Below, piece by piece: positions 35,161 to 41,298 of a stretch of 64,000 bases of DNA (position 1 is the stretch's first letter; each line of letters begins with the position of its first letter). The position numbers and the translations under genes were made by a program. Origin of the DNA: JAEUJM01 sp044221555. Its GTDB lineage: Bacteria > Actinomycetota > Acidimicrobiia > Acidimicrobiales > DATDAH01. The notes beneath the pieces are model-generated. The model did no database searches, had not been told where the DNA came from, and saw only the letters and a program-made list of their open reading frames with translations. The stretch is from positions 682,001-746,000 of the forward strand of contig JBGAOY010000001.1 in the NCBI GenBank assembly GCA_044221555.1, given 5' to 3'.

Positions 35161-35209
35161 ACGTCTGTGACACCCGGACCTCTGTGACACCGGACGTCTG
35201 CGACACCGG
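35161..35209. repeat. Three tandem 16/17-bp repeats upstream of sigma gene
   Basis: Units ACGTCTGTGACACCCGG, ACCTCTGTGACACCGG and ACGTCTGCGACACCGG follow each other without gaps between the rdgB stop and the sigma-factor start. The conserved TCTGYGACACC core suggests a multi-site operator or promoter array. Confidence 0.6.
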
Positions 35210-35240
35210 CCCCGACCGGCACTGGCGGGTGGGTGGCGGC

Positions 35241-35825
35241 TCAGCGGGCGGGCAGCGCCTCGCGCAACGCCCGGAAGGCCCGGCCGCGGTGGCTGACGGC
35301 GTGCTTCTCGGCAGGGGTCATCTCGGCGAAGGTGCGGCCGTCGCCGTCGTCGGGGACGAAGAGCGGGTCGTAGCCGAAGCCCGCCGCTCCCCGGGCCTCC
35401 GTGGCGACCCACCCGTCGACCACGCCCTCAGCGATCACCTCGCGTCCGTCGGGGAACCGGGCCAGCGCCACCGTACGGAAGCGGGCTCGGCGGGCGGAGG
35501 GCTCGGGGGTGTCCGCCAGTGCGTCGAGCATCTTCGCCACGTTGTCGGCGTAGGTGGCGCCCTCACCGGCGAAGCGGGCCGAGTACACCCCGGGCGCGCC
35601 GTCGAGCGCGTCGACCTCGAGCCCGGTGTCGTCGGCCACCGCCGCCTCGCCTGTCGCCTCCACGATGGCGACCGCCTTCAGGCGGGCGTTGTCCTCGAGT
35701 GTCTCGCCGTCCTCGACCACGTCGGGCACCGAGTCGGGGCGCGCCACGAGGTCGACGCCGTCCCCGAGGATGGCGGCGATCTCGACCACCTTGTCGGGAT
35801 TGGCGGTGGCGAGGACCAGCCTCAC
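35241..35825 (-). CDS. rdgB: XTP/dITP diphosphatase (RdgB/HAM1)
   Basis: 194-aa Ham1-family pyrophosphatase that removes non-canonical purine nucleotides such as dITP and XTP. The N-terminal L-A-T-A-N-P-D-K-V-V-E (T/S-x-N-x-x-K) motif, the D-D-T-G-L-E-V-D-A-L active-site loop and F-G-Y-D-P-L-F are all present. Start GTG 35825 is set by AGGAG eight bases upstream and by its GTGA overlap with a 30-codon linker ORF that bridges the gap from rph. Pairing with rph is conserved in actinomycetes. Confidence 0.95.
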   Translation of the reverse strand: MRLVLATANPDKVVEIAAILGDGVDLVARPDSVPDVVEDGETLEDNARLKAVAIVEATGEAAVADDTGLEVDALDGAPGVYSARFAGEGATYADNVAKMLDALADTPEPSARRARFRTVALARFPDGREVIAEGVVDGWVATEARGAAGFGYDPLFVPDDGDGRTFAEMTPAEKHAVSHRGRAFRALREALPAR

Positions 35826-35914
35826 CTTCCCCGCTCCTGGCTCCTTCGTCGCTGGGCCGCGCGGGCCCCGCCTGAACTCCGTTCGGCCAGGGGGGCGGCG
35901 TCCCTCGGGCTCAC
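35822..35914 (-). CDS. Linker mini-ORF between rph and rdgB (repeat-family peptide)
   Basis: GTG 35914 overlaps the rph stop (GTGA). The frame runs 30 codons and its TGA overlaps the rdgB GTG (again GTGA). The peptide begins V-S-P-R-D-A-A and ends A-R-A-A-Q-R-R-R-S-Q-E-R-G-R, clearly related to the 22-residue peptides at 52062-52927 (P-R-D-E ... A-R-A-A-R-E-R-S-E-Q-E-R). CCAGGAGCGGGG inside it doubles as the SD of rdgB. It is probably a translational-coupling spacer; whether the peptide has a function is unknown. Confidence 0.55.
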   Translation of the reverse strand: MSPRDAAPLAERSSGGARAAQRRRSQERGR

Positions 35915-36723
35915 GGGCGGGCGGAAGGCGGGACGGCCAGCGCCTCGGTCTGCAGGGCGGTGATCCGGGCGATGCCGCCCTGGGCCAGGTCGAGCAGCTG
36001 ATCGAGCTCGCCACGCGAGAACGGCGGCCCTTCGGCGGTGCCCTGCACCTCGATGAAGCGGCCACCGGAGGTCATGACCACGTTCATGTCCACCTCGGCA
36101 CGCGAGTCCTCGACGTAGGGGAGATCGAGCATGGGGACACCGTCGATGATGCCGACCGAGATGGCGGCGCAGGACTCCCCCAGCGGATGGGCGGCGATGT
36201 CGCCTCGCTGCGCCAGCCGGGTGAACGCGTCGTGCAGGGCGACGTAGCCGCCACAGATCGACGCGGTACGCGTGCCGCCGTCGGCCTGGAGCACGTCGCA
36301 GTCGACGATGACCTGGCGTTCGCCGAGGGCGGCCATGTCGCAGACGGAGCGCAGCGAGCGGCCGATCAGGCGCTGGATCTCCTGGGTGCGTCCCGACGGC
36401 CGCCCCTCCTTCACCTCACGGCGCACGCGGTCGTCGGTGGAGCCCGGCAGCATCGAGTACTCGGCGGTGACCCACCCCTCGCCCTTGCCCCGCATCCAGC
36501 GGGGCACGTTGTCGTCGATCGAGGCGGTGCACAGCACCTTGGTGCGCCCGAAGCTGACCAGCACGGAGCCGGCGGCGAACTCGGTGAAGTCGCGCTGGAA
36601 GCTGATGGGGCGGAGCTGGTCGGGGGCGCGGCCGTCGGCGCGCACCACGGCGCCGGGGCCTTCGGTCACGCCGGGCGTTCCGGTCACGGCGGGTGTCTCG
36701 GTCACGGCGGGTGTCTCGGTCAC
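35911..36723 (-). CDS. rph: Ribonuclease PH
   Basis: 270 aa if GTG 36723 is used. This phosphorolytic 3'-5' exoribonuclease trims tRNA 3' ends, relevant because the tRNAs here lack encoded CCA. Motifs: R-A-D-G-R-A-P-D-Q-L-R-P-I, G-E-G-W-V-T-A-E-Y-S-M-L-P, R-T-Q-E-I-Q-R-L-I-G-R-S and C-D-V-L-Q-A-D-G-G-T-R-T-A. The core begins only at V-V-R-A-D-G-R; the preceding residues are repeats of V-T-E-T-P-A encoded by 18-bp tandem repeats, so GTGs at 36723, 36705, 36687 and 36669 are all possible starts. GTG 36723 is favoured because it overlaps the stop of a short upstream reading frame. Confidence 0.94.
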   Translation of the reverse strand: MTETPAVTETPAVTGTPGVTEGPGAVVRADGRAPDQLRPISFQRDFTEFAAGSVLVSFGRTKVLCTASIDDNVPRWMRGKGEGWVTAEYSMLPGSTDDRVRREVKEGRPSGRTQEIQRLIGRSLRSVCDMAALGERQVIVDCDVLQADGGTRTASICGGYVALHDAFTRLAQRGDIAAHPLGESCAAISVGIIDGVPMLDLPYVEDSRAEVDMNVVMTSGGRFIEVQGTAEGPPFSRGELDQLLDLAQGGIARITALQTEALAVPPSARP

Positions 36724-36740
36724 GGCGGTGTCTCGGTCAC
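36652..36740. repeat. 17/18-bp tandem repeat across the MBL stop and rph start
   Basis: Five head-to-tail units on the minus strand (GTGACCGAGACACCCGCC type) start at 36740, 36723, 36705, 36687 and 36669; the last two are degenerate. The first unit is 17 bp, the others 18 bp, so the first is out of frame with rph and the rest are in frame. Every unit begins with a potential GTG start. Confidence 0.75.
36720..36740 (-). CDS. Six-codon coupling ORF between MBL gene and rph
   Basis: GTG 36740 overlaps the MBL stop (GTGA), has AGAGG eight bases upstream, encodes V-T-E-T-P-P and stops at a TGA that overlaps GTG 36723 of rph (GTGA). It exists because the first tandem repeat unit is one base short. 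It may act only as a reinitiation relay. Confidence 0.4.
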   Translation of the reverse strand: MTETPP

Positions 36741-37492
36741 AAGGTGTACCTCTGGTTGATGGTGGCGATCTCGACGGGGCGGCCGAAGTGCTCGGTGGCC
36801 ACCGCCCCCTGGCGCTCGGCGTCGCCGCCGGGCCAGTGATGGGTGAGGAGCAGCCGTCGCACGCCTGCGGCCGCGGCCATGGCGCCGGCCTGTCGGGCAC
36901 TGATGTGGGGGGCCAGCCCCTCCTCGTCGCTCGTCAGCGTGGCCTCGCAGACGAAGAGGTCGACGGAGGCTCCGAACGACGACACCGACCAGGCCGGGCC
37001 CGTGTCGGCCGAGTAGGCGATGGCGCGGCCGTCGGCAGGGTCCTCGACCCGGACGGCCAGCGTCTCGACGGGGTGGTCGGTGCGCGAGAACGAGAAGCGC
37101 AGGCCCGCGATCTCGGCGGTGGCGTGGTCGGTGATGACGTGCCAGTCGAACGTGGGCGCCACCCCGTCGTGGATCACCGCCTCGGCCATGGCCAGCGTCT
37201 CGGCCGTGCCGTACACGGGCACCGCCTGGCGGTGGACCACGTACTTGAACACGTTGCGGAGGACCGGTAGGTCGGTCCAGTGGTCGGGATGGCAGTGGCT
37301 GATCACCACCGCGTCGATGTCGGTGAACGCGACGTGGCGCTGGACGTTGGCGAGGGTGCCGGGTCCGGTGTCGATCCAGACGGACCGGCCGTGGGCCTGC
37401 ACGAGGTACCCGCTACAGGCGCCGTCGGGCCGGGCATAGGTGCCCGAGCACCCGAGGACCGTGATGGCCAGGCCGTCGGCCGCGCCGGTCAC
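36737..37492 (-). CDS. Metallo-beta-lactamase fold protein, Rv1339-like
   Basis: 251-aa MBL-fold protein with H66-C-H68-P-D70-H71 and later metal ligands (S-A-D-T-G-P, L-L-L-T-H-H-W-P). N-terminal T-V-L-G-C-S-G-T-Y and D-T-G-P-G-T resemble RNase Z/atypical cyclic-nucleotide phosphodiesterase sequences. By position (murI-MBL-rph-rdgB) it is the counterpart of M. tuberculosis Rv1339, reported as a cAMP phosphodiesterase; that activity is an inference here. Start GTG 37492 overlaps the murI stop (GTGA). A longer N-terminal reading would overlap murI further and is rejected. Confidence 0.85.
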   Translation of the reverse strand: MTGAADGLAITVLGCSGTYARPDGACSGYLVQAHGRSVWIDTGPGTLANVQRHVAFTDIDAVVISHCHPDHWTDLPVLRNVFKYVVHRQAVPVYGTAETLAMAEAVIHDGVAPTFDWHVITDHATAEIAGLRFSFSRTDHPVETLAVRVEDPADGRAIAYSADTGPAWSVSSFGASVDLFVCEATLTSDEEGLAPHISARQAGAMAAAAGVRRLLLTHHWPGGDAERQGAVATEHFGRPVEIATINQRYTL

Positions 37493-38334
37493 CACGACCA
37501 CGGCTCTGCGGCACCGAGCTCGGGGCCGAGAAGACGGCGCCCGAGCGTCGCGAAGTGGGCCACGTCGCCCGACGATACCCACCGGTGGCGTCCCTGACCC
37601 GTGGAGGGGGCCGACGCGAGCAGGCGCCCGCGCACCTCGAAGGCGGTCTCGTCGGCCGACGACACCAGCACCACGTCCCGTCCCATGACGTCACCGATGG
37701 TCCGGGCCAGGAAGGGGTAGTGGGTGCACCCGAGCAGCAGGGTGTCCACCCCCGCATCCCGGACCGGGGCCAGCAGGCGCTCGGCGAGCACGTGCACCTG
37801 GTCGCTGTCGGTCTCGCCCCGCTCGACGAATTCCACGAAACCGGGGCAGGCCGAGCAGGTCAGTTCGATGTCGTCGCGACCCGCCGCGCAGCAGGCGGCG
37901 GCGACGGCCCGCTGATACGCGCCGGAGGCGATCGTCCCCACGGTGCCGATCACACCGACCCGACCGTTGCGGGTGGCCTCGACCAGGGCGCGGGCACCCG
38001 GCCCGATCACGCCGACCACCGGTACCGCGAAGTCACGCTGCAACTCGTCGAGTGCGGCGGCCGACGCGGTGTTGCACGCCACCACGACGAGACCGACGTC
38101 GTGCTCGTCGACGAGCATGCGGGTGATCTGGTGGGCGAAGCGGCGCACCTCGTCCAGGTCCCTCGGCCCGTACGGGTAGCGCCCCGTGTCCCCGAAGTAG
38201 ACGAGGTCCTGCGACGGCAGCAGGTCGATCAGCGCCCGGGCGACGGTCAACCCACCGAAACCGGAGTCGAACATGCCGATCGATCGGTCGCTCCTTCTTG
38301 CTTGGTCGCTCCTTCGTCGCGACGGCTCCGCCAT
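37489..38334 (-). CDS. murI: Glutamate racemase
   Basis: 281-aa cofactor-independent racemase providing D-glutamate for peptidoglycan. Both catalytic cysteines are present (V-V-A-C-N-T-A-S-A and L-L-G-C-T-H-Y-P-F), as is the N-terminal I-G-M-F-D-S-G-F-G-G-L-T and Y-F-G-D-T-G-R-Y-P-Y-G. The family core starts only at R-S-I-G-M-F-D-S-G. The preceding 20 or so residues (M-A-E-P-S-R-R-R-S-D-Q-A-R-R-S-D) are encoded by dispersed repeat B, so the true start is uncertain: ATG 38334 is used, GTG 38433 would add more repeat-derived sequence. Coupled to the MBL gene downstream. Confidence 0.93.
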   Translation of the reverse strand: MAEPSRRRSDQARRSDRSIGMFDSGFGGLTVARALIDLLPSQDLVYFGDTGRYPYGPRDLDEVRRFAHQITRMLVDEHDVGLVVVACNTASAAALDELQRDFAVPVVGVIGPGARALVEATRNGRVGVIGTVGTIASGAYQRAVAAACCAAGRDDIELTCSACPGFVEFVERGETDSDQVHVLAERLLAPVRDAGVDTLLLGCTHYPFLARTIGDVMGRDVVLVSSADETAFEVRGRLLASAPSTGQGRHRWVSSGDVAHFATLGRRLLGPELGAAEPWSW

Positions 38335-38372
38335 CCGACCAGGCCCTGCACCGCTGCTCCGCTCCGCTCCGC
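38307..38372. repeat. Dispersed intergenic repeat, copy B
   Basis: Minus strand: GCGGAGCGGAGCGGAGCAGC, GGATGGCGGAGCCG and CGACGAAGGAG in the same order as copy A at 1846-1912, with a variable middle. An AAGGAGCGACC block is itself repeated just downstream (38286-38316). It forms the start region of murI. Confidence 0.6.
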
Positions 38373-38532
38373 CACCTGACCCCCCGCTGGAATTCCGAGG
38401 CCGACCGCGGGGATCGGCAAGCGTGTCAGGCACCCCGGGACGCTATCCGCGCGTCCTTCGAGGGCACACGGTGGGGTGCCACCGGCCCGGGCGGGGACGC
38501 TTGCTGAACAGGATGAACGTCACTGCCGACTG

Positions 38533-38569
38533 CGTCCCCGGCCGGGACGAACCGTCCCCGGCCGGGACG
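38533..38569 (-). terminator. Two tandem identical hairpins after cysM
   Basis: CGTCCCCGGCCGGGACG occurs at 38533-38549 and 38553-38569, three bases apart; each folds as a 6-bp CGTCCC/GGGACG stem. They begin 3 bases past the cysM stop, so transcription termination or mRNA 3'-end protection is likely, though no U-run follows. Confidence 0.5.
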
Positions 38570-38571
38570 CA

Positions 38572-39522
38572 TCAGAAGTAGATGATGCGCTCGGCTCGCT
38601 CGACGACCTCGTCGATCGGGTCGGTCCAGGCCCCGGTGGAGAGGTACTTCCACCCGCCGTCGCACACGACGAACACGATCACGCCCTCGTCGAGCTTCTC
38701 GGCCACCCGGGCGGCTCCGGCCAGCGCCGCACCCGACGAGATGCCGGCGAAGATGCCGACCTCGCTGGTGAGGCGGCGCATCCACTCGATCGACTCCTTC
38801 GGGCGAACGATGCGCTTGCCGTCCAGCAGCTCCTGGCCGCCCCACTTCTCGTAGACGGGCGGGATGTACCCGTCGTCGAGGCTGCGCAGGCCCTCCACCC
38901 GCTCCCCCGCCGGCGGCTCGACGGCCATCACCTTGATGTCGGGGTTCTGCTCCTTCAGGAAGGTGCCCACGCCGAGCAGGGTGCCGCTGGTGCCGAGTCC
39001 GGCCACGAAGTGGGTGATCTCGGGGCAGTCGCGCCAGATCTCGGGGCCGGTGCCCTCGTAGTGGGCGCGGGGATTGGCCTCGTTGGCGTACTGGTACAGG
39101 AAGGCCCACTCGGGGTGCTCGTCGGCCAGGGCCTGTGCCCGGCGCACGGCGCCGTTCGAGCCCTCCGCGCCGGGCGACATGATGAGCTCGGCGCCGAAGA
39201 TCTCGAGCAGCTGGCGCCGCTCGATCGACACGTTCTCGGGCAGCACGATCTTGATCGGGTAGCCCTTGAGCTTGGCGATCATCGCCATGGCGATGCCGGT
39301 GTTGCCCGACGACGGCTCGATGATGGTCTTGCCGGGCGTGAGCGTGCCGTCCGCCTCGGCCTCGGCGATCATCTTGGCGGCGATCCGGTCCTTCACCGAC
39401 CCAGCCGGGTTCTGACCCTCGAGCTTGGCCAGGATGCGGACGCGGGGGTTGGGGCTGAGCACGCTGACGTCGACCAGCGGGGTGTTGCCGATGAGGTCGA
39501 GCACCGACGAGACGACGGCCAT
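38572..39522 (-). CDS. cysM: Cysteine synthase (CysM-type)
   Basis: 316-aa fold-type II PLP enzyme. PLP lysine K44 lies in N-P-A-G-S-V-K-D-R; the substrate loop S71-S-G-N-T-G76 and phosphate cradle G-T-S-G-T-L are intact. The C-terminus is R-I-I-Y-F. By context (next to mec) it corresponds to M. tuberculosis CysM, which uses O-phosphoserine and a thiocarboxylated carrier protein, CysO. However, no cysO gene lies between mec and cysM here, so the sulphur donor may be free sulphide or a carrier encoded elsewhere. Two identical hairpins follow the stop. Confidence 0.93.
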   Translation of the reverse strand: MAVVSSVLDLIGNTPLVDVSVLSPNPRVRILAKLEGQNPAGSVKDRIAAKMIAEAEADGTLTPGKTIIEPSSGNTGIAMAMIAKLKGYPIKIVLPENVSIERRQLLEIFGAELIMSPGAEGSNGAVRRAQALADEHPEWAFLYQYANEANPRAHYEGTGPEIWRDCPEITHFVAGLGTSGTLLGVGTFLKEQNPDIKVMAVEPPAGERVEGLRSLDDGYIPPVYEKWGGQELLDGKRIVRPKESIEWMRRLTSEVGIFAGISSGAALAGAARVAEKLDEGVIVFVVCDGGWKYLSTGAWTDPIDEVVERAERIIYF

Positions 39523-39599
39523 CGCTTGCTGCTCCCGGTTGGCGGTTGGTACGTGCCGACCCGGTCACACGCAGAATCTTGACCAGATCGGTAAGGATT

Positions 39600-40007
39600 C
39601 TACCGGCCGACCAGGCCCACCGACTCCTCGGTGATGACACCGTCGCGGATGGCGTACGAACGCAGCACCGGCTCGGGCTGACGGAGCGACACGATGATGT
39701 AGTGCCAGTCGGGATCGGGCGCCTGGGCCACGTCGGTGGGCGACGGGTACGCCTCGGTGTGGGTGTGGCTGTGCATCACGCCGACGATCTGCAGGCCCGA
39801 ACCGTCGGCGTCGCGCTCGGCCTTCAGGTGGTCGAGGGGGTTGATCGTGTACACCCGGCTCGACGCGGCGTCGTTGCGGCAGGGGTAGAACCGCTCGACC
39901 CTGGCGCTTCGGGGCGCGGCGGCGAACAGCCCGCAGGCCTCGTCGGGCAGACCGTCGTAGGCGTGGGCCAGCATCTCCCCCCACACGTTGGCGTCGAGCT
40001 CGAGCAT
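39600..40007 (-). CDS. mec: JAMM/MPN+ metalloprotease (Mec-like)
   Basis: 135-aa JAB1/MPN metalloprotease with a complete zinc site: E23 (D-E-A-C-G-L), H79-S-H81 and S89-x-x-D92. In M. tuberculosis the homologue Mec releases cysteine from the CysO carrier after CysM action. The gene is 77 bp upstream of cysM on the same strand. Start ATG 40007 (M-L-E-L-D-A-N-V-W) matches family length. The divergent region to smpB holds two tandem palindromic repeats that may include its promoter. Confidence 0.9.
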   Translation of the reverse strand: MLELDANVWGEMLAHAYDGLPDEACGLFAAAPRSARVERFYPCRNDAASSRVYTINPLDHLKAERDADGSGLQIVGVMHSHTHTEAYPSPTDVAQAPDPDWHYIIVSLRQPEPVLRSYAIRDGVITEESVGLVGR

Positions 40008-40059
40008 CGCGGGCAGGCTAGGCGAGCCCGCCGCCGGCGCCGCGCCGGAGCAGGTCGTT

Positions 40060-40170
40060 CTCGAGGCAATCACTGGCGGGTCCCGGGGGCCAGTGCCTCG
40101 AGTTCGAGGACCTCGGTCTTCTCGAGGCGATGACTGGCAGGTTCCGGGGGCTATCACCTCGAGTTCGGGG
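40060..40170. repeat. Two tandem 50-bp palindromic repeats between mec and smpB
   Basis: 40060-40109 and 40121-40170 align over 50 bases at about 84% identity. Both are bounded by CTCGAGG and CCTCGAG, with inner arms that keep pairing despite base differences (CACTGGC/GCCAGTG in the first, GAT/ATC next to the CTCGAGG arm in the second). Each can form a stem-loop around a conserved TCCGGGGG-like centre. They lie in the divergent promoter region. Confidence 0.65.
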
Positions 40171-40232
40171 CGCCGGCGTTCAGAGCGGATACCGGTGGCG
40201 CGATCAGGGGGTGGGCACGCCATGATGAGGCC

Positions 40233-40718
40233 ATGAGCGCCCAGCGAAAGGACGACGGCCGGACGGTCGTTGCCACCAACCGCCAGGCGCGTCGCGACTA
40301 CGAGATCCTCGACACCGTCGAGGCGGGCATCGTGCTGTCCGGCAGCGAGGTGAAGTCGCTGCGCGAGGCCAAGGTGCAGATCGCCGACGCCTACGCCCGG
40401 ATCATCGACCACGAGGCGTGGCTGATCGGCCTGCACATCGCCCCCTACAGCCACGCCAGCCCGCTGTTCGGCCACGAGCCCGACCGCCAGCGCAAGCTCC
40501 TGCTGCACCGGGGAGAGATCGACCGCCTGCGGGCACGGGTCGACCAGGAGCGCCTCACGCTCGTGCCGCTGTCGCTGTACTTCAAGGACGGGCGGGCCAA
40601 GCTCGAGGTGGGCCTGGGCAAGGGGCGGACCAACATCGACAAGCGTCAGGTGATCGCCAAGCGCGACGCCGACCTGGAAGCCAAACGGGCGATGTCCCGG
40701 GCCCGAAGGAGCCCGTAG
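40233..40718 (+). CDS. smpB: SsrA-binding protein SmpB
   Basis: 161-aa OB-fold protein that delivers tmRNA to stalled ribosomes. Motifs: T-N-R-Q-A-R-R-D-Y-E-I, G-I-V-L-S-G-S-E-V-K-S-L-R, L-T-L-V-P-L-S-L-Y-F and K-V-E-V/L-E-V-G-L-G-K-G-R-T. The basic C-terminal tail (K-R-D-A-D-L-E-A-K-R-A-M-S-R-A-R-R) that enters the mRNA channel is present. ATG 40233 overlaps the TGA of a four-codon upstream frame (M-M-R-P), perhaps by chance. Its RNA partner ssrA follows 76 bp downstream. Confidence 0.96.
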   Translation: MSAQRKDDGRTVVATNRQARRDYEILDTVEAGIVLSGSEVKSLREAKVQIADAYARIIDHEAWLIGLHIAPYSHASPLFGHEPDRQRKLLLHRGEIDRLRARVDQERLTLVPLSLYFKDGRAKLEVGLGKGRTNIDKRQVIAKRDADLEAKRAMSRARRSP

Positions 40719-40794
40719 AGCGGGAGGTAGGCCCGGCGGTCGGTAGGCTGACGGGGCACCACCTGCTCGTTGACAACCGACGAACACAAGACAC

Positions 40795-41174
40795 GGGGCT
40801 GATCGGTTTCGACGTGGAGACCGGCTGACGTTACGTGCGACCGGAGTTGCTCAGACTCCTTAAACGGGGCACCCAAAGAAGCGCCGATGGCGACTTCGCT
40901 CTCGCCGCCTGACCTAGTCAGGTCGTAGAGAGTCATCGCGACCCGTGAGGGCACGCGGGGCCTGTTCACTGCAGCCCGGCAACAGAAGCAGTGGAGGACC
41001 GCAGGGAGAGACCGCTGACGTCGGGAAAGACCGATGGCCCCGGGGGAAGACCCGGCGGTGGGCGCAAGCCCAGCTGACCCGGCAGTGTGGTTACCGCAAG
41101 CCACGTTCTCGGGAATGGTCGTAGCACGAGCGCTCACCGCTTTGCGGACGAGGGTTCGATTCCCTCCAGCTCCA
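40795..41174 (+). ncRNA. ssrA: Transfer-messenger RNA
   Basis: About 380 nt. The 5' end GGGGCTGATCGGTTTCGACG and the 3' end GGTTCGATTCCCTCCAGCTCC form the alanyl-tRNA-like half (GGGGCTG pairs with CAGCTCC). The tag frame ends D-F-A-L-A-A followed by TGA at 40910; reading back from GGC 40868 gives GTQRSADGDFALAA, with the exact resume codon uncertain. The LAA ending is the ClpX degradation signal. CCA is not encoded. Confidence 0.95.
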
Positions 41175-41183
41175 CCCCTCCTG

Positions 41184-41221
41184 CCGGCCCGAGCCCCCTG
41201 GCTCGGGCCGGTCGGCGTTTT
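41184..41221 (+). terminator. Rho-independent terminator of ssrA
   Basis: CCGGCCCGAGCC (41184-41195), loop CCCT, GGCTCGGGCCGG (41200-41211): a perfect 12-bp stem followed by TCGGCGTTTT. Confidence 0.85.
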
Positions 41222-41298
41222 CGGCGCGGGCCCGACCCATGTCGGACTCGGCCCGCGAGCCGCTGACGGGGAACGAGCGGGACCGCCGGCGATCAGCG

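Noticed and set aside
37489..38433. Start of murI at GTG 38433
   Set aside because: It adds about 33 low-complexity residues from the dispersed repeat; family N-termini begin only near R-S-I-G-M-F-D-S-G.
39523..39599. A cysO-like gene between mec and cysM
   Set aside because: The 77-bp gap is too short and no frame ends in Gly-Gly.
40211..40236. Two very short frames upstream of smpB (V-G-T-P and M-M-R-P) with ATGA overlaps
   Set aside because: They are four codons each, unrelated to the mini-ORF peptide family, and ATGA overlaps of this size are expected by chance.
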